This document shows, piece after piece, positions 1-8,966 of a stretch of DNA of 64,000 nucleotides. Each line of letters starts with the position of its first letter. The stretch's first letter is position 1. The translations under genes were made by a program, and so were the position numbers. Under the pieces are notes generated by a model, which was not told the origin of the DNA, ran no database searches, and was given only the letters and a program-made list of their open reading frames with translations. Source of the DNA: Paenibacillus borealis (GTDB taxonomy: Bacteria > Bacillota > Bacilli > Paenibacillales > Paenibacillaceae); the NCBI RefSeq assembly GCF_000758665.1, contig NZ_CP009285.1, positions 2,108,001 to 2,172,000 of the forward strand, read 5' to 3'.

Positions 1-240
1 TTCCCCAAAGGCGCATACTTCGTGCTGATAAGCCCGCAGAGCGGCAAGCCGGTGATGGACACCCTGCGCTGGGCAGACAGCCGGGGACTGACCCCTTCGC
101 ATATTCATGTCCGCAATCCTGCCGCTAAGAACCGGGGAGACGAATGGGCGGAGGTGCTCAAATCGAGCGGAATTACCAGCTATAATGTCAGCTTGCTTCA
201 TGAACTCCCTGCGGTACTTGGAGGTGATCCTGTACGATGA
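1..240 (+). CDS. C-terminal fragment of a DUF58-type protein (partial)
   Basis: The window opens inside this gene: frame 1 is open from base 1 (first residues FPKGAYFV) to a TGA at 238-240, giving 79 codons. No catalytic motif is visible in so short a tail. The call rests on context: the stop overlaps the ATG of a transglutaminase-like membrane protein in an ATGA, and DUF58 (von Willebrand-like) genes commonly sit directly upstream of such genes in MoxR-DUF58-transglutaminase operons. Any other upstream partner remains possible. Confidence 0.5.
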   Translation, partial: FPKGAYFVLISPQSGKPVMDTLRWADSRGLTPSHIHVRNPAAKNRGDEWAEVLKSSGITSYNVSLLHELPAVLGGDPVR

Positions 241-2483
241 AGCATTGGATGAACGGAGTCAAATCCTCATGGCATCACGCTTTGACACTGCTCTGGCTGA
301 TGATTATCGCCTTACAGTGGCTCTCCTACACTGAGCCTTTCTGGCTGGAGGAGACTACAGCAGCTGTATTGCTGACCCTTGTTGCAGTCGCTTTAATTGA
401 AATAATTGTACCTGTTAAATGGATCTACCGCCTCATGCTTGAAGGTGTGGCGGCAGTTTATCTCGTATATCGTATTCTTCTGCACTACGGGGAATATGTT
501 CCGAATCCCTGGCTGCCGACACTTCGTGAACGGCTGCCGGATATCATAGCACATATGAATCCATTTATCTGGTTTGCCCTGGGCGCATGGGTGCTGATGC
601 TGCTGTCATCCTGGTGGGTAAATGGCAAGGCGCGCATTCTAATGTTCATCGGGATGAATATTACGGCCTTCGCCGCGCTGGACTCTTTTACAACAGCTGT
701 ATTATGGCAGGAAGTGGCCTGGACCGTATTTGCCGGAATGGGCTGGCTGGTCACGAGGCACTTAAGAAGTTTTCAGCTGCACTATCCGCGGGGCTGGACC
801 TATTTGCTCAAATATCCTTTCAAAGTAGCCCTTAATATTGCGATCATCTTCTCCTTTGTTATTATTGCCGGAGTGAATATGCCGGATGTACGCCCTACGT
901 TAACCGACCCCTATACGGTCTGGCAGGAGTGGAGCGGTAATACACCTTCCTCCGGCACCTCTGCAGGCGGCAGCGGCGATAGTGCAAGCGGTGAAGGGAC
1001 GGCAGGCGGAACTACCTCTGGATACAGCCTCAATGATGATAATCTTGGCGGAGGCTTTAACTTTGATTATTCGCCCGTAATGACAGTCACTTCCGATCTG
1101 CGTACCTATATGCGCGGAGAGATCCGGAGTACATATTCCGGAAAAGGCTGGAGTGACGATGATCCGTTTGAACGGGGACCACATAGCGAGGTGCAGGTGG
1201 GCGAGCCGCTGGAACGTGCTGTAGCCCCCAAAACAGAAACCCGGACGCTCAAGCAGACCGTTAAGCTGCTGGGCGGCAACAGTTATCCGGTCCTGTTCGG
1301 CGGTTACTCCATCTCAGCCGTTGATTCGGTTGATGGCGAAGAGAGAAGCAGCGGATTATCGTGGCGGAGCGCAGACAATGAGCTGTTATGGGATTCCGGA
1401 GGCAGCACACGATCTTATCCGCAGACCTATGTGGTGACTTCAGAGGTGCCGGTTGTTCCTTTTCAGGAGCTGAGCACACAGACGTATGAGCAGCTGTACG
1501 GGGGAACGGATATTGACGAGCAGTATCTTCAGCTGCCGGATAACTTTCCGGAGCGGGTAAGTGCGCTGGCGGAGGAGATTACTGCCGGAGCACAGACGCC
1601 GTACGAGAAGGCCATGCTGCTGCAGCAATATCTCCAGCAAACCTTCCCTTATACGAACCAGCCGGATGTCTCGCGCGCCAAAAGCAAGGATATGGTCGAG
1701 AGCTTCCTGTTTGAGATTATGGAAGGCTACTGCGATTATTATTCCACTGCACTCGTTACTATGGCGCGTTCCCTGGATATCCCGGCCCGCTGGGTAAAGG
1801 GTTATGCGCCCGGCGAACAGGCAGAAATCCCGGATAATCTGGCGCTCCAGCAAGGGACTACCAGCCTAGTGAATAATAACTATACGATCACGAACGCAGA
1901 TGCCCACTCCTGGGCGGAGATCTATTTCGGTGACTACGGCTGGGTTCCGGTGGAAGCCACGCCAGGCTTCAATGTGCCGGTGCTGACCCAGACTGAGGAA
2001 GACAGCGTAGAAGAACCTGAAGTGCAGGAGGAAGAGCAACCGGAGCCTGAACAGGAAGCGGCAAATATGGCCGCCGGAACTGACGGTTTCCATCCGGGTG
2101 TCTGGGTAGTGACAGGAGCGGCGGTTGTTCTTCTGCTCTGGACCGGATTCCTGCTCTGGCAGCGGCGCATGAGTCTGCGGTTCCTGATCACGCGTCTGCG
2201 CATCGGCCATCAGCTGACTCCGGTACAAAAAGTTGTAGCAGAAACACAGCGCTGGGTAAGGTATGTCCGAAGTAAGGGTATGCTGAAGAAAGAGCATGAA
2301 ACTTTGCGCGAATCTGTGGAACGCTGGAGCCTGGAACGCCCTGCCGCGGCGGGGAATCTGTCCACATTACTGGGCATGTTCGAGCGGGCGAATTACAGCC
2401 CGGAGGTTATTGAAGACAAAGACTGGCACAGCGTGTATACTGAAGCTTTGCGGCTGCGAAAAAGCATGAAATCCGGCAAGTAA
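237..2483 (+). CDS. Transglutaminase-like membrane protein (TgpA/DUF4129 type)
   Basis: A 748-residue membrane protein. The first 220 residues hold about six hydrophobic helices, followed by a Gly/Ser/Thr-rich linker around residues 235-275. The extracytoplasmic core has the transglutaminase-like signature: the Cys in GYCDYYSTA, then the His in DAHSWAEIYF and an Asp-like position near VPVEATPGF. After an acidic Glu/Pro-rich stretch comes one more membrane helix (about residues 622-642) and a cytoplasmic tail resembling DUF4129. Family members are linked to MoxR ATPases and DUF58 proteins; the substrate is unknown. Start ATG overlaps the upstream stop by 4 bp, so the two are translationally coupled. 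Confidence 0.85.
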   Translation: MKHWMNGVKSSWHHALTLLWLMIIALQWLSYTEPFWLEETTAAVLLTLVAVALIEIIVPVKWIYRLMLEGVAAVYLVYRILLHYGEYVPNPWLPTLRERLPDIIAHMNPFIWFALGAWVLMLLSSWWVNGKARILMFIGMNITAFAALDSFTTAVLWQEVAWTVFAGMGWLVTRHLRSFQLHYPRGWTYLLKYPFKVALNIAIIFSFVIIAGVNMPDVRPTLTDPYTVWQEWSGNTPSSGTSAGGSGDSASGEGTAGGTTSGYSLNDDNLGGGFNFDYSPVMTVTSDLRTYMRGEIRSTYSGKGWSDDDPFERGPHSEVQVGEPLERAVAPKTETRTLKQTVKLLGGNSYPVLFGGYSISAVDSVDGEERSSGLSWRSADNELLWDSGGSTRSYPQTYVVTSEVPVVPFQELSTQTYEQLYGGTDIDEQYLQLPDNFPERVSALAEEITAGAQTPYEKAMLLQQYLQQTFPYTNQPDVSRAKSKDMVESFLFEIMEGYCDYYSTALVTMARSLDIPARWVKGYAPGEQAEIPDNLALQQGTTSLVNNNYTITNADAHSWAEIYFGDYGWVPVEATPGFNVPVLTQTEEDSVEEPEVQEEEQPEPEQEAANMAAGTDGFHPGVWVVTGAAVVLLLWTGFLLWQRRMSLRFLITRLRIGHQLTPVQKVVAETQRWVRYVRSKGMLKKEHETLRESVERWSLERPAAAGNLSTLLGMFERANYSPEVIEDKDWHSVYTEALRLRKSMKSGK

Positions 2484-2578
2484 TGCTCCAGTATCATAAA
2501 GTACCGCTAACAGGTGGATTTTGGCAGTTGGATATAGCGCTGAATACAAGTTTTACGTATGAAAATGAGGTGAAAGTA

Positions 2579-3103
2579 TTGTTTGAAAGGTTAGTTCCCA
2601 AACTCCGGGTAAATACGGTATTTGATATTGATCTGGAAGAGCTGTACCGTCAAGGCTACCGCGGGATTATTACGGATCTGGATAATACGCTGGTCGGCGC
2701 CAAAGCGCCTCTGGCCACGCCTGAGCTGCTGCTCTGGTTCACGAAGGTGAAGGAGCTTGGCTTCAAGCTGATCATTGTTTCAAATAACAATATGGACCGG
2801 GTGTCGCGCTTTGCAACGCCGCTGAATATTGAATTTGTGCATCAGGCCCGCAAGCCGAGCAATGCCCCGTTTCTGAAGGCGATGAAGCTGATGGATCTGA
2901 AGCCGGAGCAGACGGTTGTGGTTGGCGACCAGATGCTTACAGATGTATACGGCGGCAACCGGCTCGGACTGTACACGGTACTCGTGCTGCCGATCTCCGT
3001 CAAGGATGAAGGCGTGGGTACAAGAATCAACCGCAGGGTGGAGCAGATTGCTCTGACACGTCTGCGCAAGCAAGGATTGTGGCAAGAGGAGGATAAATCT
3101 TAA
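2579..3103 (+). CDS. yqeG: YqeG family HAD IIIA-type phosphatase
   Basis: HAD-superfamily phosphatase with motif I DLDNTLV, motif II IIVSNN and motif III/IV VVGDQMLTDVYGGN. The frame is open from ATG 2483, but homologues begin just before the VPKL..VFDIDLEEL segment, and a GAGGTG ribosome site lies 7 nt before an in-frame TTG at 2579, so I place the start there (174 residues, the usual family length). The gene ends in a TAATG overlap with yqeH, the conserved Bacillales partner. Physiological substrate is not known for the family; roles in phosphatidylglycerophosphate dephosphorylation have been assigned to related proteins. Confidence 0.85.
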   Translation: MFERLVPKLRVNTVFDIDLEELYRQGYRGIITDLDNTLVGAKAPLATPELLLWFTKVKELGFKLIIVSNNNMDRVSRFATPLNIEFVHQARKPSNAPFLKAMKLMDLKPEQTVVVGDQMLTDVYGGNRLGLYTVLVLPISVKDEGVGTRINRRVEQIALTRLRKQGLWQEEDKS

Positions 3104-4233
3104 TGAATGTATTGAACGACGACAAGAAACGGCCTGAGAAATGCAGCGGCTGCGGCATCAAGCTCCAGACTGTAGACAAGGAACTTCCGGGCTATATCCC
3201 GGAGGCCGCATTTGAACGGGAGCCTGTCATTTGCCAGCGCTGTTTCCGGATTAAGAACTATAATGAAGCTTCTTCCGTATCGGTGAATCAGGATGAATTC
3301 CTGAAGCTGCTCAGCGGAGTAGGCGAGAAGAATGCACTGGTAATTCACATTGTGGATATTTTCGATTTCGAAGGCAGTCTGATCTCCGGGCTGCAGCGGT
3401 TTGTCGGCAATAACCCGGTTATTCTGGCGGTTAACAAAAGCGATTTGCTGCCTAAGGTGACCAACTGGAACAGACTGCGCAACTGGATGCAGCAGCGATG
3501 CAAGGAAGAGGGGCTGCGCACGGCGGAGATAGTGCTTGTCAGCGCGAAGCGCAATCAGGGCTTCGACCGACTGCTGGAGGCCGTAACCGAGCTGCGCGGA
3601 CAGCGTGATGTCTATGTCGTCGGAGCGACCAATGTAGGCAAATCTACGCTGATCAACCGGCTGATCTCCGATTACAGCGATCTGGAAGAGGAGCTGACCA
3701 CCTCACGTTATCCGGGTACGACGCTGGATATGGTCAAGATTCCGCTGGATGACGGACATTATATTATTGATACTCCGGGGATTGTCTATCCTTGGCGGTA
3801 CAGTGAACTGGTTGAACGTAAGGATCTGGGCGCTGTAATGCCGGAGAATCCGCTCAAACCTGCAGTATATCAGCTGAATGAGGGCCAGTCGCTGTTCTTC
3901 GGCGGACTGGGACGTTTCGACTTCGTTCAGGGCGAACGCCAATCCTTTACCTGCTATATCAGTGGTACGCTGAAGATTCACCGCACGAAGCTTGAGCGCG
4001 CCGATTCGCTGTATCAGGATCACCGCGGAGAGCTTTTGTCGCCTCCGGGAACGGCGGATATGGATAAGCTGCCGCAGTGGCAGCGTCATGAGTTCCGCAT
4101 CGCCAGGAATAGTGAGACGGATCTGTTCATCTCCGGCCTGGGCTGGATCAAGGTGAACGGTACGGCAGGTGCGGTTGTAGCCATACATGTGCCGCGCGGC
4201 GTTAAGGTGCTTACCCGTCCTTCGCTGATCTAA
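3103..4233 (+). CDS. yqeH: Ribosome biogenesis GTPase YqeH
   Basis: Circularly permuted GTPase needed for 30S subunit assembly. An N-terminal zinc finger is formed by C14, C17, C44 and C47. The G motifs come in permuted order: G4 NKSD at residue 111, G5 SAK, then G1 GATNVGKS at 174, G2 region ending PGTT, G3 DTPG at 223. The C-terminal half is the RNA/protein-binding domain seen in YqeH. Length 376 is normal for the family. ATG overlaps the yqeG stop by one base, with GAGGAGG-like ribosome site upstream. Confidence 0.95.
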   Translation: MNVLNDDKKRPEKCSGCGIKLQTVDKELPGYIPEAAFEREPVICQRCFRIKNYNEASSVSVNQDEFLKLLSGVGEKNALVIHIVDIFDFEGSLISGLQRFVGNNPVILAVNKSDLLPKVTNWNRLRNWMQQRCKEEGLRTAEIVLVSAKRNQGFDRLLEAVTELRGQRDVYVVGATNVGKSTLINRLISDYSDLEEELTTSRYPGTTLDMVKIPLDDGHYIIDTPGIVYPWRYSELVERKDLGAVMPENPLKPAVYQLNEGQSLFFGGLGRFDFVQGERQSFTCYISGTLKIHRTKLERADSLYQDHRGELLSPPGTADMDKLPQWQRHEFRIARNSETDLFISGLGWIKVNGTAGAVVAIHVPRGVKVLTRPSLI

Positions 4234-4288
4234 TGAAGCAGATGCTCCCGGAGTGAGTTTTGCGAAGCGAAAACAATGAAGCAGATGC
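4232..4288 (+). repeat. 14-bp direct repeat pair between yqeH and aroE
   Basis: AATGAAGCAGATGC occurs at 4232-4245, overlapping the yqeH stop codon, and again at 4275-4288. The 29-bp spacer contains a weak hairpin of the type GTTTT-gcgaagcg-AAAAC. No T-tract follows, so this is not a terminator. It may be a remnant of a local duplication. Confidence 0.6.
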
Positions 4289-4315
4289 GGACAAAACTTG
4301 CAGGAGGACGATATT

Positions 4316-5212
4316 ATGGCTGAGACAGGCCTGAACGGTAAAGACAGACAACCGGAGCTTCTGCTGGGCGTGATGGGCGACCCGATTGCCCAGTCTAAAT
4401 CTCCGCTGATGCACGGTGCGGCACTGAAGGCGCTTGGACTGTCCGGTGCTTATGTGCCGCTGCATATCACTCCGGACAAGCTGGGGGATGCCGTGCAGGC
4501 GGTCAGGACCCTCGGCTTCCGCGGAGTGAATGTAACCATTCCGCATAAGGTTGCGGTGATGGACTATCTGGACAAGCTGGATGCCAGCGCGGTGGATGTC
4601 GGCGCGGTCAATACGATTGTTAACGACAACGGTGTGCTGACCGGCTTCAATACGGACGGCATCGGATATGTCCGTTCGCTCAAAGCGGAAGCCGCGCCGG
4701 AGCTGTCCGGTGCCCGCATCCTGGTGATCGGGGCCGGAGGGGCAGCCAGAGGCATTGTCTCGGCACTGCTGCAGGAGCGTCCGGCGTCTATTCTCATCGC
4801 CAACCGTAATGAGGACAGGGCACATCAGCTGGCAGACAGCTTCCGGAACAGAGGCAACGTAGCCGGAACCGGCATGGAAGCCGTTCCCTCCGTTACCGGC
4901 GACATGGATATCGTGATTAATACAACCTCGGTAGGCATGTTCCCCCACATGGAGGAAATGCCGATAGATCCGGCGTGCCTTCATAAGGGAATGATCGTAA
5001 GCGATCTGATATACAATCCGCTGCACACCCGGCTGCTTACGGAGAGCCTGCAGCGGGGCTGCATCATTCACGGAGGGCTGGGAATGTTCATATACCAGGG
5101 TGCCTATGCGCTGGAGTACTGGACAGGACTCGCAGCACCTGTAGATATCATGCGTCAGACTATTGTGGATTGCCTCGGCGGGAGTGCCGGGGAAATGATT
5201 TCGTCCAAGTAA
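4316..5212 (+). CDS. aroE: Shikimate dehydrogenase
   Basis: NADPH-dependent reduction of 3-dehydroshikimate to shikimate in aromatic amino acid synthesis. The substrate site is visible as SKSPLMH and NVTIPHK (catalytic Lys) plus NTDGIGY (catalytic Asp); the Rossmann loop is GAGGAARG, with NRN following for NADP binding. The open frame begins at TTG 4298, but AGGAGG lies 9 nt before ATG 4316, giving 298 residues. It sits in the same yqeG-yqeH-aroE-yhbY order as in other Bacillales. Confidence 0.95.
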   Translation: MAETGLNGKDRQPELLLGVMGDPIAQSKSPLMHGAALKALGLSGAYVPLHITPDKLGDAVQAVRTLGFRGVNVTIPHKVAVMDYLDKLDASAVDVGAVNTIVNDNGVLTGFNTDGIGYVRSLKAEAAPELSGARILVIGAGGAARGIVSALLQERPASILIANRNEDRAHQLADSFRNRGNVAGTGMEAVPSVTGDMDIVINTTSVGMFPHMEEMPIDPACLHKGMIVSDLIYNPLHTRLLTESLQRGCIIHGGLGMFIYQGAYALEYWTGLAAPVDIMRQTIVDCLGGSAGEMISSK

Positions 5213-5249
5213 GGTAATAATATATGTTAATTAAGGAGTTTGTTCATTT

Positions 5250-5543
5250 ATGTTAACTGGTAAACAAAAACGCTATCTCCGCTCTTTGGCTCATCATCTG
5301 GATGCTGTATTCCAGGTCGGCAAAGGCGGCGTCAACGATCATCTGATCCGTCACATTGAAGAGGCTATTGAGAAACGCGAGCTGATGAAGATCAGCGTGC
5401 TGAACAACAATGCCGATGATCCTAAGGAAATTGGTGCCGCGCTTGCCGAGCAGTCCGGTTCGGAGCTTGTTCAGGTTATCGGCAAGACGATCGTTCTGTA
5501 CAAGGAATCACGCGATAACAAAACGATTGAGCTTCCCCGCTAA
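5250..5543 (+). CDS. yhbY: YhbY/YqeI RNA-binding protein (CRM domain)
   Basis: A 97-residue single CRM-domain protein, associated with the large ribosomal subunit or its precursors. The family signature is clear: LTGKQKRYLRSLAHHLDAVFQVGKGG at the N-terminus, with the GKGG loop, and IGKTIVLYK at the end. An AAGGAG site precedes ATG 5250. Position between aroE and nadD matches the conserved cluster. Confidence 0.95.
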   Translation: MLTGKQKRYLRSLAHHLDAVFQVGKGGVNDHLIRHIEEAIEKRELMKISVLNNNADDPKEIGAALAEQSGSELVQVIGKTIVLYKESRDNKTIELPR

Positions 5544-5625
5544 AGGATTGATGCCGCAGCTCCCGCACCTGTGCGAGGGTTGCAGCGGGATGAAGTTCGT
5601 CGGATAATAGGAGGAGGTAGACCTC

Positions 5626-6228
5626 TTGAAAGTAGGAATAATGGGAGGAACCTTCGATCCTCTGCATATCGGCCATATGATGGCGGCAGAAACTGCGAGA
5701 GAGAGCTACGGTCTGCAGGAGGTCTGGTTTATGCCTTCGCATATTCCGCCTCATAAGCATGAGGCCGGAGCAACAGGTGAGGACAGACTGGCTATGGTCC
5801 AGGAAGCGGTTAAGGACCATCCCTCTTTTGGCATTCTCGACTGGGAAGTGGTCAGAGGCGGAGTGTCCTATACACTGGAGACGGTGATCAGCCTGCAGGA
5901 GGAATATCCGCAGTATGAGTTCTTTTTCATCGTCGGAGCGGATATGGTTCAGTATTTGCCCAAGTGGCAGGGGATTGAAGAGCTGGTGCAGAGACTGACC
6001 TTCATCGGTGTCGGACGTCCGGGGACTCCGCTCGATCTTGGGCTGCTGCCAGGCTTCATCGCCGGCCGGGTACTGCTGGCGGATATGCCGCTGGTGGATA
6101 TCTCCTCCACGATGCTCAGAGCCCGGGCTGCCGAAGGGAAATCCATCCGCTACATGGTGCCGGACGCTGTGTTTGATTATGTTCAAAGGAGTGGATTGTA
6201 TGGAGTACAGCCGCGAAGCGCTGATTGA
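5626..6228 (+). CDS. nadD: Nicotinate-nucleotide adenylyltransferase
   Basis: Joins nicotinate mononucleotide and ATP to make deamido-NAD. The nucleotidyltransferase motif GGTFDPLHIGH is at the N-terminus, and the second ATP-contact motif ISSTMLRAR near residue 165. Start is TTG 5626: AGGAGGAGGT ends 7 nt upstream and homologues begin MKVGIMGGTF. 200 residues, normal length. Its last 29 bp overlap yqeK. Confidence 0.95.
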   Translation: MKVGIMGGTFDPLHIGHMMAAETARESYGLQEVWFMPSHIPPHKHEAGATGEDRLAMVQEAVKDHPSFGILDWEVVRGGVSYTLETVISLQEEYPQYEFFFIVGADMVQYLPKWQGIEELVQRLTFIGVGRPGTPLDLGLLPGFIAGRVLLADMPLVDISSTMLRARAAEGKSIRYMVPDAVFDYVQRSGLYGVQPRSAD

Positions 6229-6778
6229 AGAGGTCTCGGACCAGATGCCGGACAAACGCTGGAAGCATACACTCGGTGTAATGGAATCCTCTGTGAAGCT
6301 GGCGCAGCGCTATGGCGCTGATCCTGCGCGGGCGGAGACAGCCGCGATTCTCCATGATGTCGCCAAGTACTGGCCTGTGGAGCGGATGCGGGAGATCATT
6401 GAGCAGAACGGGCTTTCCGCTGAGCTTTTGAAATACGACAAGCAGCTGTGGCATGCCGAAGTAGGGGCATACGTCGCTGAGCATGATTATGGAATTACGG
6501 ATTCTGAGGTACTGGACGCGATCCGCTACCACACCTCGGGACGGGAGAACATGAGCCTGCTGGAAAAAATCGTCTGTCTGGCCGATTATATTGAGCCTGG
6601 ACGGGATTTCCCCGGTGTGGATGAGATACGCAGGCTGGCTAAGGTCAGCCTGGAGGAAGGGCTGGTAGCGGGACTGGATTCTACCATCAGCCTGCTGCTG
6701 GAAAAGCGCCGGATTGTGTTTCCGCTTACGGTGCTGGCGCGCAACGATTTAGTAAGAATACTGGAGGATAAAATATGA
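6200..6778 (+). CDS. yqeK: HD-domain hydrolase YqeK (symmetrical Ap4A hydrolase type)
   Basis: HD-domain phosphohydrolase. Metal ligands are seen as the conserved His in KRWKHTLGV, HDVAKYW, WHAEVGA and YHTSG. Bacterial YqeK proteins cleave diadenosine tetraphosphate to two ADP. An upstream frame stays open to 6008, but AAAGGAG followed by ATG 6200 gives the 192-residue protein expected, starting inside the end of nadD. The ATGA at 6775 couples it to rsfS. Confidence 0.9.
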   Translation: MEYSREALIEEVSDQMPDKRWKHTLGVMESSVKLAQRYGADPARAETAAILHDVAKYWPVERMREIIEQNGLSAELLKYDKQLWHAEVGAYVAEHDYGITDSEVLDAIRYHTSGRENMSLLEKIVCLADYIEPGRDFPGVDEIRRLAKVSLEEGLVAGLDSTISLLLEKRRIVFPLTVLARNDLVRILEDKI

Positions 6779-7122
6779 GTGTACAATCAAACAAGCTTCT
6801 GGAACTGGCCCTGGCTGCCGTTCAGGACAAAAAAGCAATGAACGTGGTCGCACTGGATCTGCGCAGCGTGTCGCCGATCAGTGATTATTTCATTATCTGC
6901 CACGGTAATTCCGATACCCAGGTACAGGCGATTGCCACTGAGGTACGCAAGGTAGTTCATGAAGCCGGAGGAATGATCAAAGGCATCGAAGGGATGGACG
7001 CAGCACGCTGGGTGCTGATGGATCTTGGAGATGTTATCGTCCATGTCTTCCACCGCGATGAACGCGAATATTACAACATCGAGCGTCTGTGGTCTGATGC
7101 CAAGGTTGTGGAAACAGTATGA
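6775..7122 (+). CDS. rsfS: Ribosome silencing factor RsfS
   Basis: A 115-residue RsfS/YqeL/Iojap protein. It binds ribosomal protein L14 on the 50S subunit and blocks subunit joining in nutrient stress. Family landmarks are DLRSVSPISDYFIICHGNS, the VHEAGG..KGIEGMDAARWVLMDLGDVIVHVF segment and a final FYNIERLW-like motif (EYYNIERLW). ATG overlaps the yqeK stop by 4 bp; its own stop overlaps the next ATG. Confidence 0.95.
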   Translation: MSVQSNKLLELALAAVQDKKAMNVVALDLRSVSPISDYFIICHGNSDTQVQAIATEVRKVVHEAGGMIKGIEGMDAARWVLMDLGDVIVHVFHRDEREYYNIERLWSDAKVVETV

Positions 7123-8036
7123 GTCTGATAGCTGGAACTACGGTTACGCTTGAAGTGATGCGGGAAGTCTCCCCTTACGGGTACTTCCTGAGCGCCGGTG
7201 ACCAGGATATCATGCTTCACTATACCGAGCTGGTAGGCAGCAAGCCGAAGATCGGTGACAAGGTTGAAGTGTTCATCTTCTTCGATACCGAGGACCGCCC
7301 TGCAGCTACAATGAAGAAGCCTTACCTGACGCTGGGTGAAATGGCGCTGCTCGAAGTAGCTGATATTCATCCGCGTCTCGGCTGCTTCCTGGAGATGGGG
7401 CTTGGACGCCAGCTGCTGCTGCCGATCGGCGAGCTTCCGGAGCTGATAGAGCTGCGTCCGCAGATCGGTGACAAGGTCTTCGCCATTATGGAGCATGACA
7501 AGCAGGGGCGTCTTCGTGCCAAGCTGGCCGGAGAGCAGGAGCTTGCGCCCCTGGCGCTGCCCGCACCTGAATCATGGCAGGGGCAGACTGTAACTGCCCG
7601 GGTGTACAAACCTCTGCAGATGGGTACCTTTGTGCTTGTAGATGCTGGTGTACTCGGCTTCGGCATCATTGGCATGGTTCATTCCTCAGAGCGCAGCCGG
7701 CTCCTGCGCCTGGGTGAAGTGATTGAAGCACGGGTAGCCCATATCCGTGAGGATGGCCGCGTTAACCTTAGCATGGGCCACCGCAAGGAAGTGGGCCGTG
7801 ATGTGGATTCAGCGGCACTGCTGGATTTCCTGGCTTCCCGTCCGGGCGGCGGAATGCCTTATTCGGATGCTACGCCTCCGGATATTATCAAGCAGCGTTT
7901 CGGCATCAGCAAGTCGGCCTTCAAGCGTGCGCTGGGCAAGCTGATGAAGGAAGGCCTGGTTACCCAGAAAGAAAACTGGACCTATCTGGCCGGTAAGGAA
8001 GAAGCAGCTGCTGAGCCGGAAACTGACAACCAATAG
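7119..8036 (+). CDS. cvfB: CvfB/YitL-type S1-domain RNA-binding protein
   Basis: A 305-residue protein with repeated S1-like OB folds (VSPYGYFL..; LGCFLEMG..; GTFVLVDAG.., GRVNLSMG) and a C-terminal winged helix around residues 225-285 (ISKSAFKRALGKLMKEGLV). This is the CvfB architecture, known from Staphylococcus as an RNA-binding regulator of virulence factors. It is usually not part of the yqeG cluster in Bacillus subtilis, so its place here, coupled by ATGA to rsfS, is a lineage feature. Confidence 0.9.
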   Translation: MSLIAGTTVTLEVMREVSPYGYFLSAGDQDIMLHYTELVGSKPKIGDKVEVFIFFDTEDRPAATMKKPYLTLGEMALLEVADIHPRLGCFLEMGLGRQLLLPIGELPELIELRPQIGDKVFAIMEHDKQGRLRAKLAGEQELAPLALPAPESWQGQTVTARVYKPLQMGTFVLVDAGVLGFGIIGMVHSSERSRLLRLGEVIEARVAHIREDGRVNLSMGHRKEVGRDVDSAALLDFLASRPGGGMPYSDATPPDIIKQRFGISKSAFKRALGKLMKEGLVTQKENWTYLAGKEEAAAEPETDNQ

Positions 8037-8058
8037 TTTATAGAAAGCGGTGTACGCA

Positions 8059-8829
8059 GTGTCTTCCTATGGGAAATTTGCTTATGTATACGATGAGCTT
8101 ATGGCGGATATGCCGTATCCGGATTGGCTGACCTTTGCGGAGACGGCATGGAGCAAATACGGCAAGCCGCGTACGGTAGCCGAACTCGGCTGCGGTACCG
8201 GAAGCCTGACCATTCCGCTGGCTGCGGCAGGTTATCATATGACGGGGATTGATCTCTCTTCGGACATGCTGGCTGTAGCGCAGCGCAAGCTGGAGCAGCA
8301 GCCGCAGGGACGGCGTTTTTTGCGGGAAGGCAGTGTACGCTGGGTTAGACAGAACATGAAGGAATGGGAGATGCCGGAGCCCGTGGATTCGGTCATTTCC
8401 TTCTGCGATTGCCTCAATTATGTGCTGGAGGAGCAGGACGTAAGGGACGTATTCGCCTGTACCTATGCGGGGCTTAAGCCGGGCGGGACCTTCTTGTTCG
8501 ATGTACATCATCCGAATACCCTGATCCGGTATGAGGAAGAGCAGCCCTTCGTGCAGGATGAGCCGAACGTATCGTATATCTGGACCTGTGAGCTCGATGT
8601 GCCGCGCCGTGAGATTGAGCATCACCTGTCCATCTTCGCCCGTGAAGAGGGCCGCCAGGATGTGTACCGTCGGTTTGAAGAGACGCACACCCAGCGCGCC
8701 TATGATCCGGATTGGATGAAGCAGGAGCTGCTGAAGGCCGGATTCAAGGACGTTAAGATCTATGCGGACTTCGAGTGGATCGAAGCTGACGATTCCGCGC
8801 AGCGGCTGTTCTATGTAGCTGTGAAATGA
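8059..8829 (+). CDS. Class I SAM-dependent methyltransferase (YqeM-like)
   Basis: A Rossmann-fold methyltransferase. Motif I VAELGCGTGSLTIPLA and the ribose-binding acidic residue in GIDLSSDML are clear, as is a post-motif region FCDCLNYVLEE. It matches YqeM, which closes the same cluster in Bacillus; the substrate is not known. Two GTG starts are possible, 8050 and 8059. I prefer 8059 because AAAGCGGTG then has workable spacing and the protein starts SSYGKFAYVYDELM like its homologues. Confidence 0.85.
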   Translation: MSSYGKFAYVYDELMADMPYPDWLTFAETAWSKYGKPRTVAELGCGTGSLTIPLAAAGYHMTGIDLSSDMLAVAQRKLEQQPQGRRFLREGSVRWVRQNMKEWEMPEPVDSVISFCDCLNYVLEEQDVRDVFACTYAGLKPGGTFLFDVHHPNTLIRYEEEQPFVQDEPNVSYIWTCELDVPRREIEHHLSIFAREEGRQDVYRRFEETHTQRAYDPDWMKQELLKAGFKDVKIYADFEWIEADDSAQRLFYVAVK

Positions 8830-8844
8830 ATTTTATGTAATAGT

Positions 8845-8878
8845 GGTCCTTACCCGCAGGAGGGTGGGGGCCTTTTTT
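8845..8878 (+). terminator. Rho-independent terminator of the yqeG operon
   Basis: Arms GGTCCTTACCC (8845-8855) and GGGTGGGGGCC (8862-8872) pair along 11 positions using three G-U pairs, with a 6-nt loop, followed by six T. It lies 16 nt past the methyltransferase stop. Confidence 0.85.
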
Positions 8879-8924
8879 GCTGTCTGATACTGTTCCCGAC
8901 GGACTTGTAGTCTGAACAAAGAAA

Positions 8925-8950
8925 CCGGGCCGTACATCCGTACGGTCCGG
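8925..8950 (-). terminator. Terminator of the small gene 8967-9125
   Basis: An 11-bp stem (8925-8935 with 8940-8950, one G-U pair) with loop ATCC. On the minus strand it is followed by TTTCTTTG, a modest U-tract, and starts 16 nt after the stop of the 52-residue reading frame. Confidence 0.65.
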
Positions 8951-8966
8951 CCATCTTCCAATATCC

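Noticed and set aside
4211..5071. 286-codon minus-strand frame opposite aroE
   Set aside because: Antisense shadow; aroE has all catalytic motifs on the plus strand.
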